Positions 1 through 10,100 of a DNA stretch of 64,000 nt are shown here, piece by piece. Both the position numbers and the translations under genes were made by a program. Every line of letters begins with the position of its first letter. The first letter of the stretch is position 1. Source of the stretch: Bacteroidota bacterium. GTDB lineage: Bacteria; Bacteroidota; Bacteroidia; Bacteroidales; Lentimicrobiaceae. The notes under the pieces are model-generated. The model saw only the letters and a program-made list of their open reading frames with translations, had not been told where the DNA came from and did no database searches. The stretch covers positions 1 to 64,000 of the forward strand of contig JAEZNO010000032.1 of assembly GCA_023441805.1 (NCBI GenBank). The letters are read 5' to 3'.

Positions 1-2
1 AT

Positions 3-206
3 CAAAAGATTAACAGAACAAATGCATTGTCGATGACACAAGAAATATTGGTTTGCGTCTTTATACGAAAACAATATGCAAAAGCTTTAGCAGCTTTTGA
101 TGAAATTGTATCAAAGACAAGGGAAATTGTCAGACCAAAAAGGAGAAATCCTCGACGAATTATGAGTGGTAAAAAAGGTTACTCAATTAATTACAAGCGA
201 TTATGA
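3..206 (+). CDS. Transposase C-terminal fragment (IS4-like, partial)
   Basis: An open frame enters from the left edge with no start codon and ends at TGA 204-206. The 67 visible residues are basic and resemble the tail of DDE transposases of the IS4 type common in Bacteroidota: a region with TNALSMTQEILV, an FDEIV helix, then an Arg/Lys-rich end. The catalytic residues would lie outside the window, so activity cannot be judged. An imperfect inverted repeat follows at 228-309 and may belong to the element's end. The family assignment rests on remembered sequence resemblance and is moderate; that this is the 3' end of a real gene is more secure. Confidence 0.5.
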   Translation, partial: QKINRTNALSMTQEILVCVFIRKQYAKALAAFDEIVSKTREIVRPKRRNPRRIMSGKKGYSINYKRL

Positions 207-227
207 TAATTCCTTAACTAAACGACA

Positions 228-309
228 TTGAATCACTAATCACAAATCACTCAGAACCCAGAACGCTGATCGAGTTAATGTTAATGATGAGTGATGAATA
301 GTGAATCAA
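228..309. repeat. Imperfect inverted repeat downstream of the transposase tail
   Basis: The left arm (228-252) and right arm (289-309) are near reverse complements. Seven bases (GAGTGAT) and then a 14-base block with two mismatches pair across a 36-base centre, with four unpaired bases in the left arm. The arms are built from short AATCAC-like words. It could be an insertion-sequence end, a small non-autonomous element, or a transcript-ending hairpin. No poly-T tail follows. Confidence 0.4.
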
Positions 310-399
310 CCGGTAATCAATAAACTTTTATTTTATCTGAGGGTTACATTGTGAGAAGATGCATTTGACTGTTAGAGTGCTCAATAAAATGTAATCATC

Positions 400-675
400 A
401 TGAAACGGTTTCTTATAGAAGTGCCTCATGGAGAGGATAAAAAATCATGTAATGAGGCTATACAGGTATTTCTTGCTACAGGGTCTCATTTTCTGACACA
501 TGCTGATTGGGGCTGCGAAGATGGCGAGCACAAGGCCTGGATAATTGTGGATGTTGAAAATAAAGAGGAAGCAAAAATGATACTTCCTTCATTGTTTCGG
601 CAGGTTGCAAAAATTACACAACTCAGGAATTATACTCCCGATGATTTTAAGACAGATGATAATGTACATGTTTGA
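400..675 (+). CDS. Small conserved hypothetical protein, 91 aa
   Basis: The product is a short cytosolic protein with no signal peptide or membrane segment. Its predicted pattern (strand MKRFLIEVPH, helix, strand around WIIVDVENK, helix, strand) suggests a single alpha/beta ferredoxin-like fold of the dimeric barrel kind. The central residues GSHFLTHADWGC and GEHKAWIIVDV look conserved by memory among Bacteroidota proteins of unknown function. The gene is flanked by a transposase tail and a DUF2200 gene, and neither suggests a role. No clear promoter box was found upstream. Function is unknown. Confidence 0.7.
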   Translation: MKRFLIEVPHGEDKKSCNEAIQVFLATGSHFLTHADWGCEDGEHKAWIIVDVENKEEAKMILPSLFRQVAKITQLRNYTPDDFKTDDNVHV

Positions 676-787
676 ATTGATAAGATGCAAGATCAGCAAT
701 TCATAGGTCAAAAATCAAATAAGTAAGTATCTTTACCTGCTGCCCGTATGTGACAGGGCCTCCTTATTTAAGATAAAGTATTTGCTT

Positions 788-1138
788 ATGGACAATTCAA
801 GAATATTCGGGACTCCTTTTGCCAATGTTTACCCCTATTATGTGGCAAAAGTTGAAAAAAAAGGTCGTACAAAGCAGGAATTGGATACTGTAATTTCATG
901 GCTGACAGGTTATGATCAGGAGTCGTTACAGCAACAAATCGAAAAGAAGGCTGACCTTGAGAGTTTCTTTAACCATGCACCTCAGATCAACCCCAATGTG
1001 TCAAAGATAACCGGAGTAGTTTGTGGGATACGGGTTGAAGAAATTCAGGATAAACTCATGCAATTGATCCGCTATATAGACAAACTGGTGGATGAATTGG
1101 CAAAGGGTAAAGCTATAGAGAAGATCTTAAGACAGTAG
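788..1138 (+). CDS. DUF2200 family protein
   Basis: The 116-residue product matches the DUF2200 family along its whole length. Recognisable blocks are the N-terminal [15 protein letters not shown], the [19 protein letters not shown] block, the [13 protein letters not shown] block and the C-terminal [15 protein letters not shown]. It is a soluble, mostly helical protein of unknown biochemical role. An in-frame TTG at 782 would add two residues, but ATG 788 fits the usual family start. It stops 14 bases before the convergent S9 peptidase gene. Family assignment is confident; function is not known. Confidence 0.85.
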   Translation: MDNSRIFGTPFANVYPYYVAKVEKKGRTKQELDTVISWLTGYDQESLQQQIEKKADLESFFNHAPQINPNVSKITGVVCGIRVEEIQDKLMQLIRYIDKLVDELAKGKAIEKILRQ

Positions 1139-1151
1139 TACAGGTAATCTG

Positions 1152-3275
1152 TCAGAGATTTTCCAAGTGATATTCGGCAATCTTTCTGAAGAGATGAGCC
1201 CTGTCGATTCCAAGTACGTTGTGCTCATGAGTGGGGTACACAAAATAATCGAGCTGTTTTTTATTATCGATGCATGCTTTGATGAATGCAAGACTATTTT
1301 GCCAAACTACAGTATTATCAATTCCTCCGTGAATAATTAAGAGTTTACCCTCGAGTTTTCCGGCTTGTTCAATTAAACTTGAAGCTTTATAACCTTCAGG
1401 ATTCTGTTCGGGTGTATCCATATAGCGCTCACCGTACATCACTTCGTAATATTTCCAGTCGCATACTGGTCCTCCTGCAGTTGCAACTTTAAATATCTCA
1501 GGATGATTCAACTTTAAATTGACGGTTTGAAATCCGCCATAGCTCCATCCGTCAACACCAATTCTTGAGGCGTCAACATATGGAAGTGATTTCAGGAACT
1601 CAACTCCTTTAAGTTGGTCTTCCATTTCGGTTTTTCCTACCTGTCTGTGTATAATACTTTCAAATTCAAAGCCTCTGTTCGAGGTTCCACGGTTATCAAG
1701 TGTGAAAACCACAAAACCCTGCTGTGCCATATATTGTAAAAATAGTCCGCCGTTCATCCAGTTGTCAGTCACTAACTGACTATGAGGGCCACCATAAACG
1801 TAAAGGAATACAGGATACTTTTTTGAGGGATCAAAGTTTGCAGGTTTAATTAAACGGTAATACAAATCGGTTTTACCATCAGCAGCTTTAATGGTTGAGA
1901 TATTCATTTCGCCCAATGCGTATTCCTTTAACGGGTTCTCCGACCTGTTCAGCTCTTTATACTGCTTACCCTTTACTGCTTTTAAATAAGTGACCGGTGG
2001 CGTTGAAAGATTGCTCCAGGTGGTGATGAAAAACTTTCCATCGGGTCGCATAGTAATATTGTGAATACCTTTTTCTTCAGTCAGAAGTTGACGATTTCCC
2101 GATTTAAGATTTACCTTCCACAGTTGTTCTTCAATTGGAGATTTCTCATTTGATGTATAAAATAATTCCTCACTTTTTAAATCAAACCCTTTGACTTCTT
2201 TTACAACCCAGTTGCCGGATGTAAGCTGTTTTATAAGTTTACCACTTATATCGTATAAATAGAGGTGATTAAATCCGTCCTTCTGGCTTTGCCAGATGAA
2301 CTGATCAGACTTGCCGGGAACGAACAGCATTGGATGTAAGGGTTCAACATATCGGCTGTTTCTCTCCTCAAATAAAGTTGCCACAAAGGAACCATCAGAA
2401 ACATTATACTTGTTAAGTTTCATGTGATTCTGGTCACGATTAAGAATTGCAATAAATACAAATTGGTTATCAGGACTCCAGGCAATATTTGTAAGATATT
2501 GGTCTTGGGGTTCGCCGGTCTTAATGAAGACAGTATTTCCTGTCATCACATTATAAATACCGAGGGTTACATTATGACTGGTCATGCCGGCCATCGGGTA
2601 ACGGATTTCATCGAGTTCAGCAATCCGGGTTGTAATATCCACCAACGGGTATTCGGTAACCATCGATTCATCCATTCTGTAGTAAGCAAGCAGATTTCCT
2701 GAGGGCGACCAATATGTGCCTTTACTGATGCCAAATTCGTTACGATGTACAGTTTGTCCGTTTACAATACCTTTATTCTGATCGTTTGTTACAGTCTTAT
2801 GGCCTGTTCCATCGGAGACAAATAAATTGTTATCAACTGTATAGGCCATAAATCCGGATGACTCAGATTGATCGGCATTTTCAGCATTATCAGGCAGATT
2901 ATGTCTAAGTGTAATCTTGTTATCTGACAATTGAAAATTCTTACTTCCTAAATTGAACTCCATTGACTTATCGTCCCGCCAGGAAATGTATGGTAAGCGT
3001 TTAACAGTAGATTCACCGGCTGATTGAAGAAGGGTATTAAATTGTTCAAGCGTAATCAGTGTGTCGTTATTCTGCTTGTCGACACTTCCCTGAATTATGG
3101 CACTTGAGGTTTGCCATGTATAAAATCCGCTATTGCCTTTCCACTGAAGATTTGATAGAGTTTGGGGATAGAGCTGACGATTTGACATTATCTCTTCAGG
3201 GACTAGCATCTTGCCCTGTGAGAATGAGAAAGTGAAATAAAGTGTAAGAAGTAGTGAAAGGAATAATTTTTTCAT
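1152..3275 (-). CDS. S9 family prolyl oligopeptidase / dipeptidyl peptidase IV-like
   Basis: This is a secreted serine peptidase of 707 residues, likely releasing N-terminal dipeptides after proline in the periplasm. The order is signal peptide (about 1-19), DPP IV N-terminal beta-propeller (about 80-430) and alpha/beta hydrolase catalytic domain (about 490-707). The triad is visible: Ser578 in GWSYGG, Asp653 in GGIDNT and His685 in THEHNV. The longer frame starts at 3374, but that start would lie inside the upstream GGGPS-like gene. ATG 3275 gives a clean signal peptide beginning MKKLFLSLLL. The gene follows the GGGPS-like gene by 43 bases on the same strand, so co-transcription is likely. 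Substrate preference is inferred from the family. Confidence 0.88.
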   Translation of the reverse strand: MKKLFLSLLLTLYFTFSFSQGKMLVPEEIMSNRQLYPQTLSNLQWKGNSGFYTWQTSSAIIQGSVDKQNNDTLITLEQFNTLLQSAGESTVKRLPYISWRDDKSMEFNLGSKNFQLSDNKITLRHNLPDNAENADQSESSGFMAYTVDNNLFVSDGTGHKTVTNDQNKGIVNGQTVHRNEFGISKGTYWSPSGNLLAYYRMDESMVTEYPLVDITTRIAELDEIRYPMAGMTSHNVTLGIYNVMTGNTVFIKTGEPQDQYLTNIAWSPDNQFVFIAILNRDQNHMKLNKYNVSDGSFVATLFEERNSRYVEPLHPMLFVPGKSDQFIWQSQKDGFNHLYLYDISGKLIKQLTSGNWVVKEVKGFDLKSEELFYTSNEKSPIEEQLWKVNLKSGNRQLLTEEKGIHNITMRPDGKFFITTWSNLSTPPVTYLKAVKGKQYKELNRSENPLKEYALGEMNISTIKAADGKTDLYYRLIKPANFDPSKKYPVFLYVYGGPHSQLVTDNWMNGGLFLQYMAQQGFVVFTLDNRGTSNRGFEFESIIHRQVGKTEMEDQLKGVEFLKSLPYVDASRIGVDGWSYGGFQTVNLKLNHPEIFKVATAGGPVCDWKYYEVMYGERYMDTPEQNPEGYKASSLIEQAGKLEGKLLIIHGGIDNTVVWQNSLAFIKACIDNKKQLDYFVYPTHEHNVLGIDRAHLFRKIAEYHLENL

Positions 3276-3318
3276 TGCCGGTATATTAATTTTTGAAGTT
3301 GAGGATTTCGGTAAAATA

Positions 3319-4050
3319 CTATTTAATTGCTTTAGCGATATCATTAATAATGGAAGGGTCTTTTTCTGCACCATTGCCTATAACAATAATATCAGCACCT
3401 GCAGTAGCCGCTTTGGAAGCAAGTTCTGGTGTTGTGATTCCTCCTCCGATGATTAATGGCAGGTTGATGTTTTGCCTTACATTATTTATCATTGATTCGG
3501 AAACAGGGTTAATTGCCCCGCTGCCTGCATCCATATATATAAGTTTCAAACCAAGCATCTCACCGGCCATGGCTGTACAAATGGCAATATCGTTTTTGTC
3601 GGCCGGAATGGGATTGGAATTGCTCATATAAGAAACAGCTGTAGGTTTGCCACTTTCGATTAGCATATATCCGGTACCAATAACTTCTAAGTTGCTTAAT
3701 TTTAGATAAGGAGCTGCAACGACGTGTCTGCCTATGAGCATTTCAGGATTTCTTCCCGAAATGAGCGAAAGGAAAAGTATTGCATCAGCCTTATAGCTTA
3801 TTTGCATTGTGTTACCGGGGAATAGAATGACAGGTGTATCTGAATTATCCTTTAGTACTTTAATACAATTGTCCAATCCGTTATTTACAAGAAGACTACC
3901 GCCAACGAAGAAATAATCGATAGCCTTTTCAGCAGCTAGATGGGATAGAATAAGCAGTTGTTGTTCATCAGCTTTATCAGGATCAACCAAAACCGCAAGT
4001 TGTTTTTGCCCTTTTTTTACTGAGAAAGTAATAGATTCTAAAATGTTCAT
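3319..4050 (-). CDS. Geranylgeranylglyceryl phosphate synthase-like (GGGPS/PcrB family)
   Basis: A TIM-barrel prenyltransferase of 243 residues that joins a polyprenyl diphosphate to sn-glycerol-1-phosphate. The N-terminal LVDPDK motif (about 22-27) holds the metal-binding aspartates. FFVGGS and the phosphate-binding GGGITTPE and VIGNGAE loops near the C-terminus are present, and Tyr/Asp residues in LIYMDAGSGA fit the family. Bacteroidota carry members of this family usually named GGGPS, although the final ether lipid is poorly defined. The prenyl chain length cannot be read here with confidence. It is the upstream gene of a pair with the S9 peptidase. The start ATG at 4050 is followed by the expected barrel with no extra leader. 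Confidence 0.87.
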   Translation of the reverse strand: MNILESITFSVKKGQKQLAVLVDPDKADEQQLLILSHLAAEKAIDYFFVGGSLLVNNGLDNCIKVLKDNSDTPVILFPGNTMQISYKADAILFLSLISGRNPEMLIGRHVVAAPYLKLSNLEVIGTGYMLIESGKPTAVSYMSNSNPIPADKNDIAICTAMAGEMLGLKLIYMDAGSGAINPVSESMINNVRQNINLPLIIGGGITTPELASKAATAGADIIVIGNGAEKDPSIINDIAKAIK

Positions 4051-4187
4051 TATTCTTAAAGATCGAGGGCACTAAAATAAGGAATATAAGAATAATAGAT
4101 GAGGATTAAACAGACTTTAACAAATATACATCCCGGGGGTGGATTTGGGGATTAAGATGCAGGAGTAATTTGAACCATTTAATTTTG

Positions 4188-4195
4188 TAATTTTG
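4188..4195 (+). promoter_or_regulatory. Putative -7 box (TAATTTTG) for ahcY
   Basis: The octamer fits the Bacteroidota primary sigma factor -7 consensus TAnnTTTG and lies 29 bases before ATG 4225. No well-spaced -33 TTTG box is seen. A G-rich run precedes it at about 4133-4150. Confidence 0.5.
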
Positions 4196-4224
4196 CGTCC
4201 TTGAACAGAAAAATATACAATAGA

Positions 4225-5637
4225 ATGAAAAGTACTGAAACTGTGGCATTACCATATAAGATTAAAGATATATCACTTGCTGACTTTGGCAGAAAAGAGA
4301 TAGAAATTGCTGAAAAAGAGATGCCGGGTCTGATGGCTATCAGGCGTAAGTATGCTCCGGAGCTGCCATTAAAAGATGTAAGAATATCAGGATCATTACA
4401 CATGACTATCCAAACTGCAGTATTGATAGAGACACTTACTGCTTTAGGAGCAAATGTAAGATGGGCAAGCTGTAATATCTTTTCCACTCAGGACCATGCT
4501 GCTGCAGCCATTGCTGAAGCCGGTATACCTGTTTTTGCATGGAAGGGTGAAACTCTTGAAGAATATTGGTGGTGTACTTTACAAGCACTTTCATTCCCCG
4601 GTGGACTGGGTCCCCAATTGATAGTAGACGACGGTGGAGACGCAACATTATTAGTGCATAAGGGGTACGCTGTTGAGAAAAATCCATCTTTACTTGAGGC
4701 CCATCCTGCAAATGCTGAAGAAGCCGCAATTTTTAAAACTTTACAGGAAGCTTTCGTTGAAGATAACAACAGGTGGCACAGGGTAGTTAAAGAACTGAAG
4801 GGTGTTTCGGAAGAGACTACAACAGGGGTTCACAGGTTATATCAGATGTTTGAGGCAGGCGAATTGTTAGTCCCCGCTATTAATGTAAATGATTCAGTTA
4901 CCAAATCGAAATTCGATAACCTTTACGGTTGTCATGAATCGCTTGCCGACGGAATTAAGAGGGCAACTGATGTAATGATAGCAGGGAAAGTAGTTGTAGT
5001 ATTGGGATTTGGTGATGTAGGTAAAGGATGTGCACGCTCAATGCGCTCATATGGTGCCAGGGTTATTGTTACTGAAATTGATCCTATTTGTGCGCTCCAG
5101 GCAGCAATGGAAGGTTTTGAAGTCAATACCCTTGAAGAAGCTCTTAAAGAAGGAAATATTTATGTCACCGCTACCGGTAACAGGGATGTGATTACTTATG
5201 AGCATTTGCGTCAGATGAAAGATCAGAGCATTGTTTGTAATATTGGACACTTTGATAACGAAATTCAGGTTGACAAACTGAATAGCAATGCTAAAAGAAT
5301 AAACATAAAGCCACAGGTTGATAAGTATGTTTTTGACAGTGGTAAAGCCATATTCCTGTTGGCAGAGGGAAGATTGGTAAATCTTGGATGTGCAACAGGG
5401 CACCCATCTTTTGTTATGAGTAACTCATTCTCCAACCAGACACTGGCACAAATGGACTTATGGAAGAATGATTATAAAGTAGGTGTTTATCGTCTGCCCA
5501 AACAATTAGATGAAGAAGTAGCACGACTACACCTTGAACAATTAGGAGTAAAGCTTACTGTTCTGACTAAAGAACAAGCCGATTATATAGGAGTTCCTGT
5601 TGAGGGTCCATTTAAAGCTGATCATTACCGGTATTAA
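4225..5637 (+). CDS. ahcY: Adenosylhomocysteinase
   Basis: S-adenosylhomocysteine hydrolase, 470 residues, converts S-adenosylhomocysteine to adenosine and homocysteine and so relieves inhibition of methyltransferases in the activated methyl cycle. The NAD-binding loop GFGDVGKG lies at residues 261-268. The substrate-binding segments [14 protein letters not shown] and GHFDNEIQV are intact, and the C-terminus ends in the family signature DHYRY. The frame also allows TTG 4201, but ATG 4225 gives the usual length. It is monocistronic, with its own -7 box, and its stop codon overlaps the stop of the convergent Rieske-like gene by three bases. Identification is firm. Confidence 0.97.
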   Translation: MKSTETVALPYKIKDISLADFGRKEIEIAEKEMPGLMAIRRKYAPELPLKDVRISGSLHMTIQTAVLIETLTALGANVRWASCNIFSTQDHAAAAIAEAGIPVFAWKGETLEEYWWCTLQALSFPGGLGPQLIVDDGGDATLLVHKGYAVEKNPSLLEAHPANAEEAAIFKTLQEAFVEDNNRWHRVVKELKGVSEETTTGVHRLYQMFEAGELLVPAINVNDSVTKSKFDNLYGCHESLADGIKRATDVMIAGKVVVVLGFGDVGKGCARSMRSYGARVIVTEIDPICALQAAMEGFEVNTLEEALKEGNIYVTATGNRDVITYEHLRQMKDQSIVCNIGHFDNEIQVDKLNSNAKRINIKPQVDKYVFDSGKAIFLLAEGRLVNLGCATGHPSFVMSNSFSNQTLAQMDLWKNDYKVGVYRLPKQLDEEVARLHLEQLGVKLTVLTKEQADYIGVPVEGPFKADHYRY

Positions 5638-6047
5638 TTATAGACAAACAGTGCATCGCCATTATAACTGGTGCGGTACTGTTTAAGGGTAATTTTAGCA
5701 GGTCCTTCAATTGGAGATCCATCCAGAAGGATGAACTTCGAACCACAGACTGTATCAACAGCTATCAGTCCTGATCCGTCAACAACCACCCGCGCTCCTT
5801 CAGTCAAAGGATCATGAGGGCAGGCCCTTTCATAGGCCATGAATTCGTTTTCCTGTGGTCTGTATATGATTATACCTTTATAACCACCTGTAAAATACTC
5901 ATATTGACCAATAGGTATAAAGTCGATAGTATTGGGATACACTGTAAAATTTACTGTAACGTACGGTATCAGATCCTCATTTTCATCACTTTTGCATGAT
6001 GAAATGAATAAGAAAGTAAATAGCAGAGGGATAAATAATTTATGCAT
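5634..6047 (-). CDS. Rieske-like lipoprotein with incomplete cluster ligands
   Basis: A 137-residue protein with a lipoprotein signal (lipobox FISSC, Cys at about 17) and a Rieske-like C-terminal half. The first ligand box is visible as ACPHDP (Cys-x-His). The second box, normally Cys-x2-His-Gly-Ser, reads VCGSKF: only one cysteine, directly before GS, and no histidine. The downstream DGSPIEGPA segment matches the usual loop after the second box. It may therefore not bind a normal 2Fe-2S cluster. ATG 6047 was chosen because it opens directly into the signal peptide; the longer frame to 6122 would overlap the divergent small lipoprotein gene. The role is unknown. Confidence 0.72.
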   Translation of the reverse strand: MHKLFIPLLFTFLFISSCKSDENEDLIPYVTVNFTVYPNTIDFIPIGQYEYFTGGYKGIIIYRPQENEFMAYERACPHDPLTEGARVVVDGSGLIAVDTVCGSKFILLDGSPIEGPAKITLKQYRTSYNGDALFVYN

Positions 6048-6106
6048 AATTTCGTTATCACTTATCAGATTAAACAAACGAGTCGATAAAGATAATATTT
6101 TTAAGG

Positions 6107-6382
6107 ATGAAACATTTGCCACTCATGCATATTCGCACAAAGATTATTTCATTTGTTCTCACCTTCATGATACTTTTCGTAGCCGGAGGCTGTGCGATGA
6201 TCAAAAAATCGAAGGTTGAAAAAGCTGAGATAAGTGAAGCAAAGGAGATTGCCAAGGCTAATGCTGAATTGCGTGCCCGACAAAAGGCTCATTATAAGAG
6301 ACAGTCGCCAGATACTAAAAAGATGATGAAGAGGAGCAAAAGACATGCTAAGAAACTTAATCGTGTTAAGAAAACCCTCTGA
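6107..6382 (+). CDS. Small basic lipoprotein, unknown function
   Basis: The product is 91 residues (85 if ATG 6125 is used) with a hydrophobic leader and a lipobox ending VAGGC. The remainder is very rich in Lys, Arg and Ala and predicted helical, ending in a Lys/Arg tail (KKLNRVKKTL). Such short charged lipoproteins occur in Bacteroidota without known roles. It is divergent from the Rieske-like gene with about 60 bases between the starts, so the two may share a regulatory interval. No -7 box of standard form was seen. The alternative start at 6125 gives a better signal peptide. Confidence 0.6.
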   Translation: MKHLPLMHIRTKIISFVLTFMILFVAGGCAMIKKSKVEKAEISEAKEIAKANAELRARQKAHYKRQSPDTKKMMKRSKRHAKKLNRVKKTL

Positions 6383-6425
6383 TTTCAATCGATAATATAC
6401 ATTACCTCCATTTTTAGCGATTAGT

Positions 6426-6457
6426 TTTGAATTTGACAATATTAATTCGTAATTTTA
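6426..6457 (+). promoter_or_regulatory. Putative promoter (TTTG-N20-TAATTTTA) for the 183-aa gene
   Basis: A TTTG at 6426-6429 and a TAATTTTA at 6450-6457 are separated by 20 bases, matching the -33/-7 spacing of Bacteroidota promoters except for the last base. The gene starts 34 bases later. Confidence 0.45.
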
Positions 6458-6490
6458 CCCTCCTTTTCTATCTTACTATATACAAGGGAC

Positions 6491-7042
6491 ATGGAAGATT
6501 TTCTATATATAATCTTAGCCATAGGGTGGCTGGTATGGACATTATATTCGAATAAGGTAAAGCAGGATAAAAAAAGAGCAGAGCAGGCAGAAATGAAACG
6601 TGCCATGCAACAGCGAGAAGCAGAGCAATATGCCGGAACTCCTGCTCCTGCCGATACAATGCCTGAAATGAGCATTCCACCTGTATATAAAAGACCGGAG
6701 AGGACGATTTTTGAGGAACTTTTTGGTGGAGAGGTTGTACAAAGAAATGAGGCAGAGGAAGAAGAGTATACTCCGGAAATTGATGAAAGAGGCTGGCAGG
6801 AAAGGATGAGAGAGTATTCGGATCAGGAACAGGCATCATTAGAAGAAATAAAAGATGAAGTACCTGCAGACTATTTTGAAAGGCAATATCAGAGTCGGGA
6901 TAATATTGTAAGCCAAACGGTTAGTTCGGTGGAAGAAAAACAGGAAGATGATAATTTTATTGAAGAGTTTATGGAAGATTTTGATTTGAGAAAAGCTGTT
7001 ATTTACAATGAAATCCTTAGGGCACCCTATATTTCAGAGTAA
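6491..7042 (+). CDS. Acidic single-pass membrane protein, unknown function
   Basis: The 183-residue product has one N-terminal transmembrane helix (about 4-19) without a cleavage site. A basic, coiled-coil-like stretch follows (about 22-46), then a long acidic, low-complexity region. The last 20 residues, starting DFDLRKAVIYNEIL, look like a compact conserved tail peptide seen in similar Bacteroidota proteins. It is likely anchored in the inner membrane with a cytosolic acidic domain. It has its own promoter and stands just before the TonB unit, which has a separate promoter. No function is recognised. Confidence 0.65.
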   Translation: MEDFLYIILAIGWLVWTLYSNKVKQDKKRAEQAEMKRAMQQREAEQYAGTPAPADTMPEMSIPPVYKRPERTIFEELFGGEVVQRNEAEEEEYTPEIDERGWQERMREYSDQEQASLEEIKDEVPADYFERQYQSRDNIVSQTVSSVEEKQEDDNFIEEFMEDFDLRKAVIYNEILRAPYISE

Positions 7043-7072
7043 AGTTAAAATTGTTCACTTAAATTCGATTTT

Positions 7073-7105
7073 TTTGTAGCTCAAAATAATTTATTACTAC
7101 CTTTA
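7073..7105 (+). promoter_or_regulatory. Putative promoter (TTTG-N21-TACCTTTA) of the TonB receptor unit
   Basis: TTTG at 7073-7076 and TACCTTTA at 7098-7105 have the 21-base spacing of Bacteroidota promoters, with one mismatch in the -7 box. Transcription would begin near 7112, leaving an AC-rich leader of about 50 bases before ATG 7163. Confidence 0.5.
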
Positions 7106-7162
7106 CCCGCTTTTAACCGCACACACACAAACACGCATATTCTAACATAAAATTTCATTGGT

Positions 7163-10100
7163 ATGATCAGAAATTTTCTACTAACTTTTTTGTTGGTACT
7201 GACGGCAAATCTGGTAGCGTTCTCACAATCGGGAACTCTTAGCGGTAAAGTCATCGATAAGGAGACAAAAGAAGCCATTCCTTTTGTTAATATTATCGTT
7301 GAACTGGGGGGGACTCAAGCCGGAGGTACAACATCTGACTTTGATGGTAAATACACTATCAAACCCATCACACCCGGAAAGTATGACATAAAGGCTACCT
7401 ACGTTGGTTTCAAGCCAGTGTTGATTAAGGGCGTTCAAATCAAATCAGACCAGATAACATTTTGGAATATTGAAATGGAATCTACGATGGTTGAATTGAA
7501 GGAGTTTGAGGTTATTGACTACAAAGTCCCTCTAATCGATAAAGACAAGACTTCTGTTGGTGCAACAGTTACTAATGAAGAAATTCAAAAGATGCCCAAC
7601 CGTTCAGCCAATGCGGTTGCTGCTACTGTCGGCGGTGTCTTCTCATCAGACGGTGAACGTGGTAGTGTTCGTGGACAGAGGTCTGACGCAACCATCATGT
7701 ATATTGATGGTATCAGAGTTCGCGGTAATGCAACCGTTCCTGAATCAGCAATTGAACAAGTTTCAGTTATCCTGTCGGGAGTTCCTGCTCAGTATGGTGA
7801 TGCAACCGGTGGTATTATCAATGTTACCACTAAAGGCCCCAGCCGTGAATTTGGGGCAGGTATTGAACTTCAGACTTCTGAATTTCTTGATGCATTCGGT
7901 TATAACCGTGCCGGCTTAAATTTACAGGGACCATTATTATGGAGTCGTGATGAAGAAGGCAATAAAAAGTCTGCTCTTCTCGGCTACTTCCTCGCAGGTG
8001 AAATCACTTACGAAAAAGACAGCCGTCCGACTGCAACCGGTATTTACAAGGTTAAGGATGATGTATTAAGAGAAATTGAGTTAAATCCGCTCCGCTTAAA
8101 TGGATCAGGAAGAGGTATTTACTACAATACAAACTTCATTCATAAAGATCAGTTAGAGTTTGTTAAAGCTACACCTAACACTGAAAATATTGATGTCAGC
8201 GGATCAGGTAAACTGGATATCAAGACAGGAAAAAATGTTAACTTGTCAATAGGTGGAAATATTAACTATACTAATGGCCGGGCGTTTAACTATTCACAGT
8301 CAATGTTCAACTATGACAAGAATGCTCAGGTTATCGGTAACACCTGGCGTGTATTTGGAAGATTTACCCAGCGTTTCCCGACTGACCCTGAAAGCAAGTC
8401 ATTTATAAAGAATGTATACTACAGCATTCAGGCTGACTATACAAGAACTACGCAAACTGTTCAGGATGCTGACCATAAGGATGATTTATTCAGATATGGC
8501 TATCTTGGAAAATATGAAACAGGAAAAGTAAGGTCTTATACACCTGAGTTACTTTTTGATTCAATTAGTGGAAAGACAGCCTATATACATAATGGATTCA
8601 GAGATACTCATGTAACTTTTACACCAAGTGATGATAATCCTCTTTTAGCTAACTATACCCGCCAATATTATGAGTTATTCCCATCACTAGCCTACCATTC
8701 AAATCTAAATGATATTATTGAAGGTGGCGGATTATTGAACGGAATGGGAATTGACGGTGCTTACGGTATTTGGGGTGCACCCGGTACTTTACAGTCAAAT
8801 TATCAGTTTACCGACAATGAGCAATATGCTATAAATGCAAGTGCATCAGCTGATATCGGAAATCATGCTTTCCAATTTGGTTTTATCTATGAGCAAAGAG
8901 TCGATAGATATTATGTATATGCTCCAACTGAATTTTGGAGCCTGATGCGTGGTTTAACCAATTCTCATATCGAACAGCTTGATGTTGCCAATCCACAATT
9001 AGTAACTTTGGATGGCGTATTTATGGATACTATTTATTATAATCGTAAATACGATGCCTTGTCACAACGTCATTTCGATAAAAACATCCGTGAAAAACTG
9101 GGCTTACCTATTGACGGAACTGATTGGATAGACATTGATTCATACGACATCAATACTTACACTCTAAACTATTATGATAAGGATGGTCGCTTGATAACTA
9201 AATCTCTTGATCAGGCTTTATCAATTGATATGTTTAGTCCGGATGAATTATTCAACAATGGTAATTTCCTTGCAAACTATAGTGGCTATTCATATACAGG
9301 AAAGAAAATGAAGTTGTCAGAAAGTCCAAGCTTTGACGATTTCTTTACCAAACAAGATGAAAATGGAATGTTCACACGTGAAATAGCTCCATTTACACCT
9401 ATATATATGGCAGGTTATATTCAGGATAAATTTGCATTTGAGGACCTTATCTTCAATGTGGGATTGCGCGTTGACCGCTTTGATGCAAACCAAAAAGTAT
9501 TAACTGATCCTTACCTGCTATATCCCGCTAAGACTGTTTCAGAAGTTACTGATCTTGGAGCACATCCTGCTAATATGGGTGATGATTATGTGGTATATGT
9601 TGACAATCTTCGTAACCCAACCACAATTATGGGTTATCGTAATGGTGATAATTGGTATGATGCCGGCGGTCTAGTAGTTACTGACCCGACAAAAACACTT
9701 GACGCAGGAAACGGAGTAATACCTTATCTTGTTGACCGTGAAAATATTACTGTAAACTCTAAGGCATTCAGTGATTATGAGCCTCAGATTTCAGTGATGC
9801 CACGTGTATCATTCTCATTCCCAATTTCAGATGAAGCTTTGTTCTTTGCACACTATGATGTTTTGACTCAGCGCCCAACATATGCATTGCGCATGAGCCC
9901 GTTGTCATATTATTATCTGCCAATGCAAGGAAGTCCTGACATTAATAATCCAAACCTGAAACCTGAGCAAACAATTGACTATGAATTAGGTTTCCAACAG
10001 CGATTAACAGGAAGTTCATCATTGACAATTTCAGCATATTACCGTGAAATTCGTGATCAGATTCAGGCTTTCCGCTATACTGCTGCATATCCAAAAACTT

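Noticed and set aside
2424..2702. Antisense frame inside the S9 peptidase gene
   Set aside because: It is a shadow of the coding frame, without promoter or recognised protein.
4051..4224. SAH riboswitch before ahcY
   Set aside because: The leader after the -7 box is only about 30 bases, too short for the aptamer, and no matching stems were seen in the G-rich stretch upstream.
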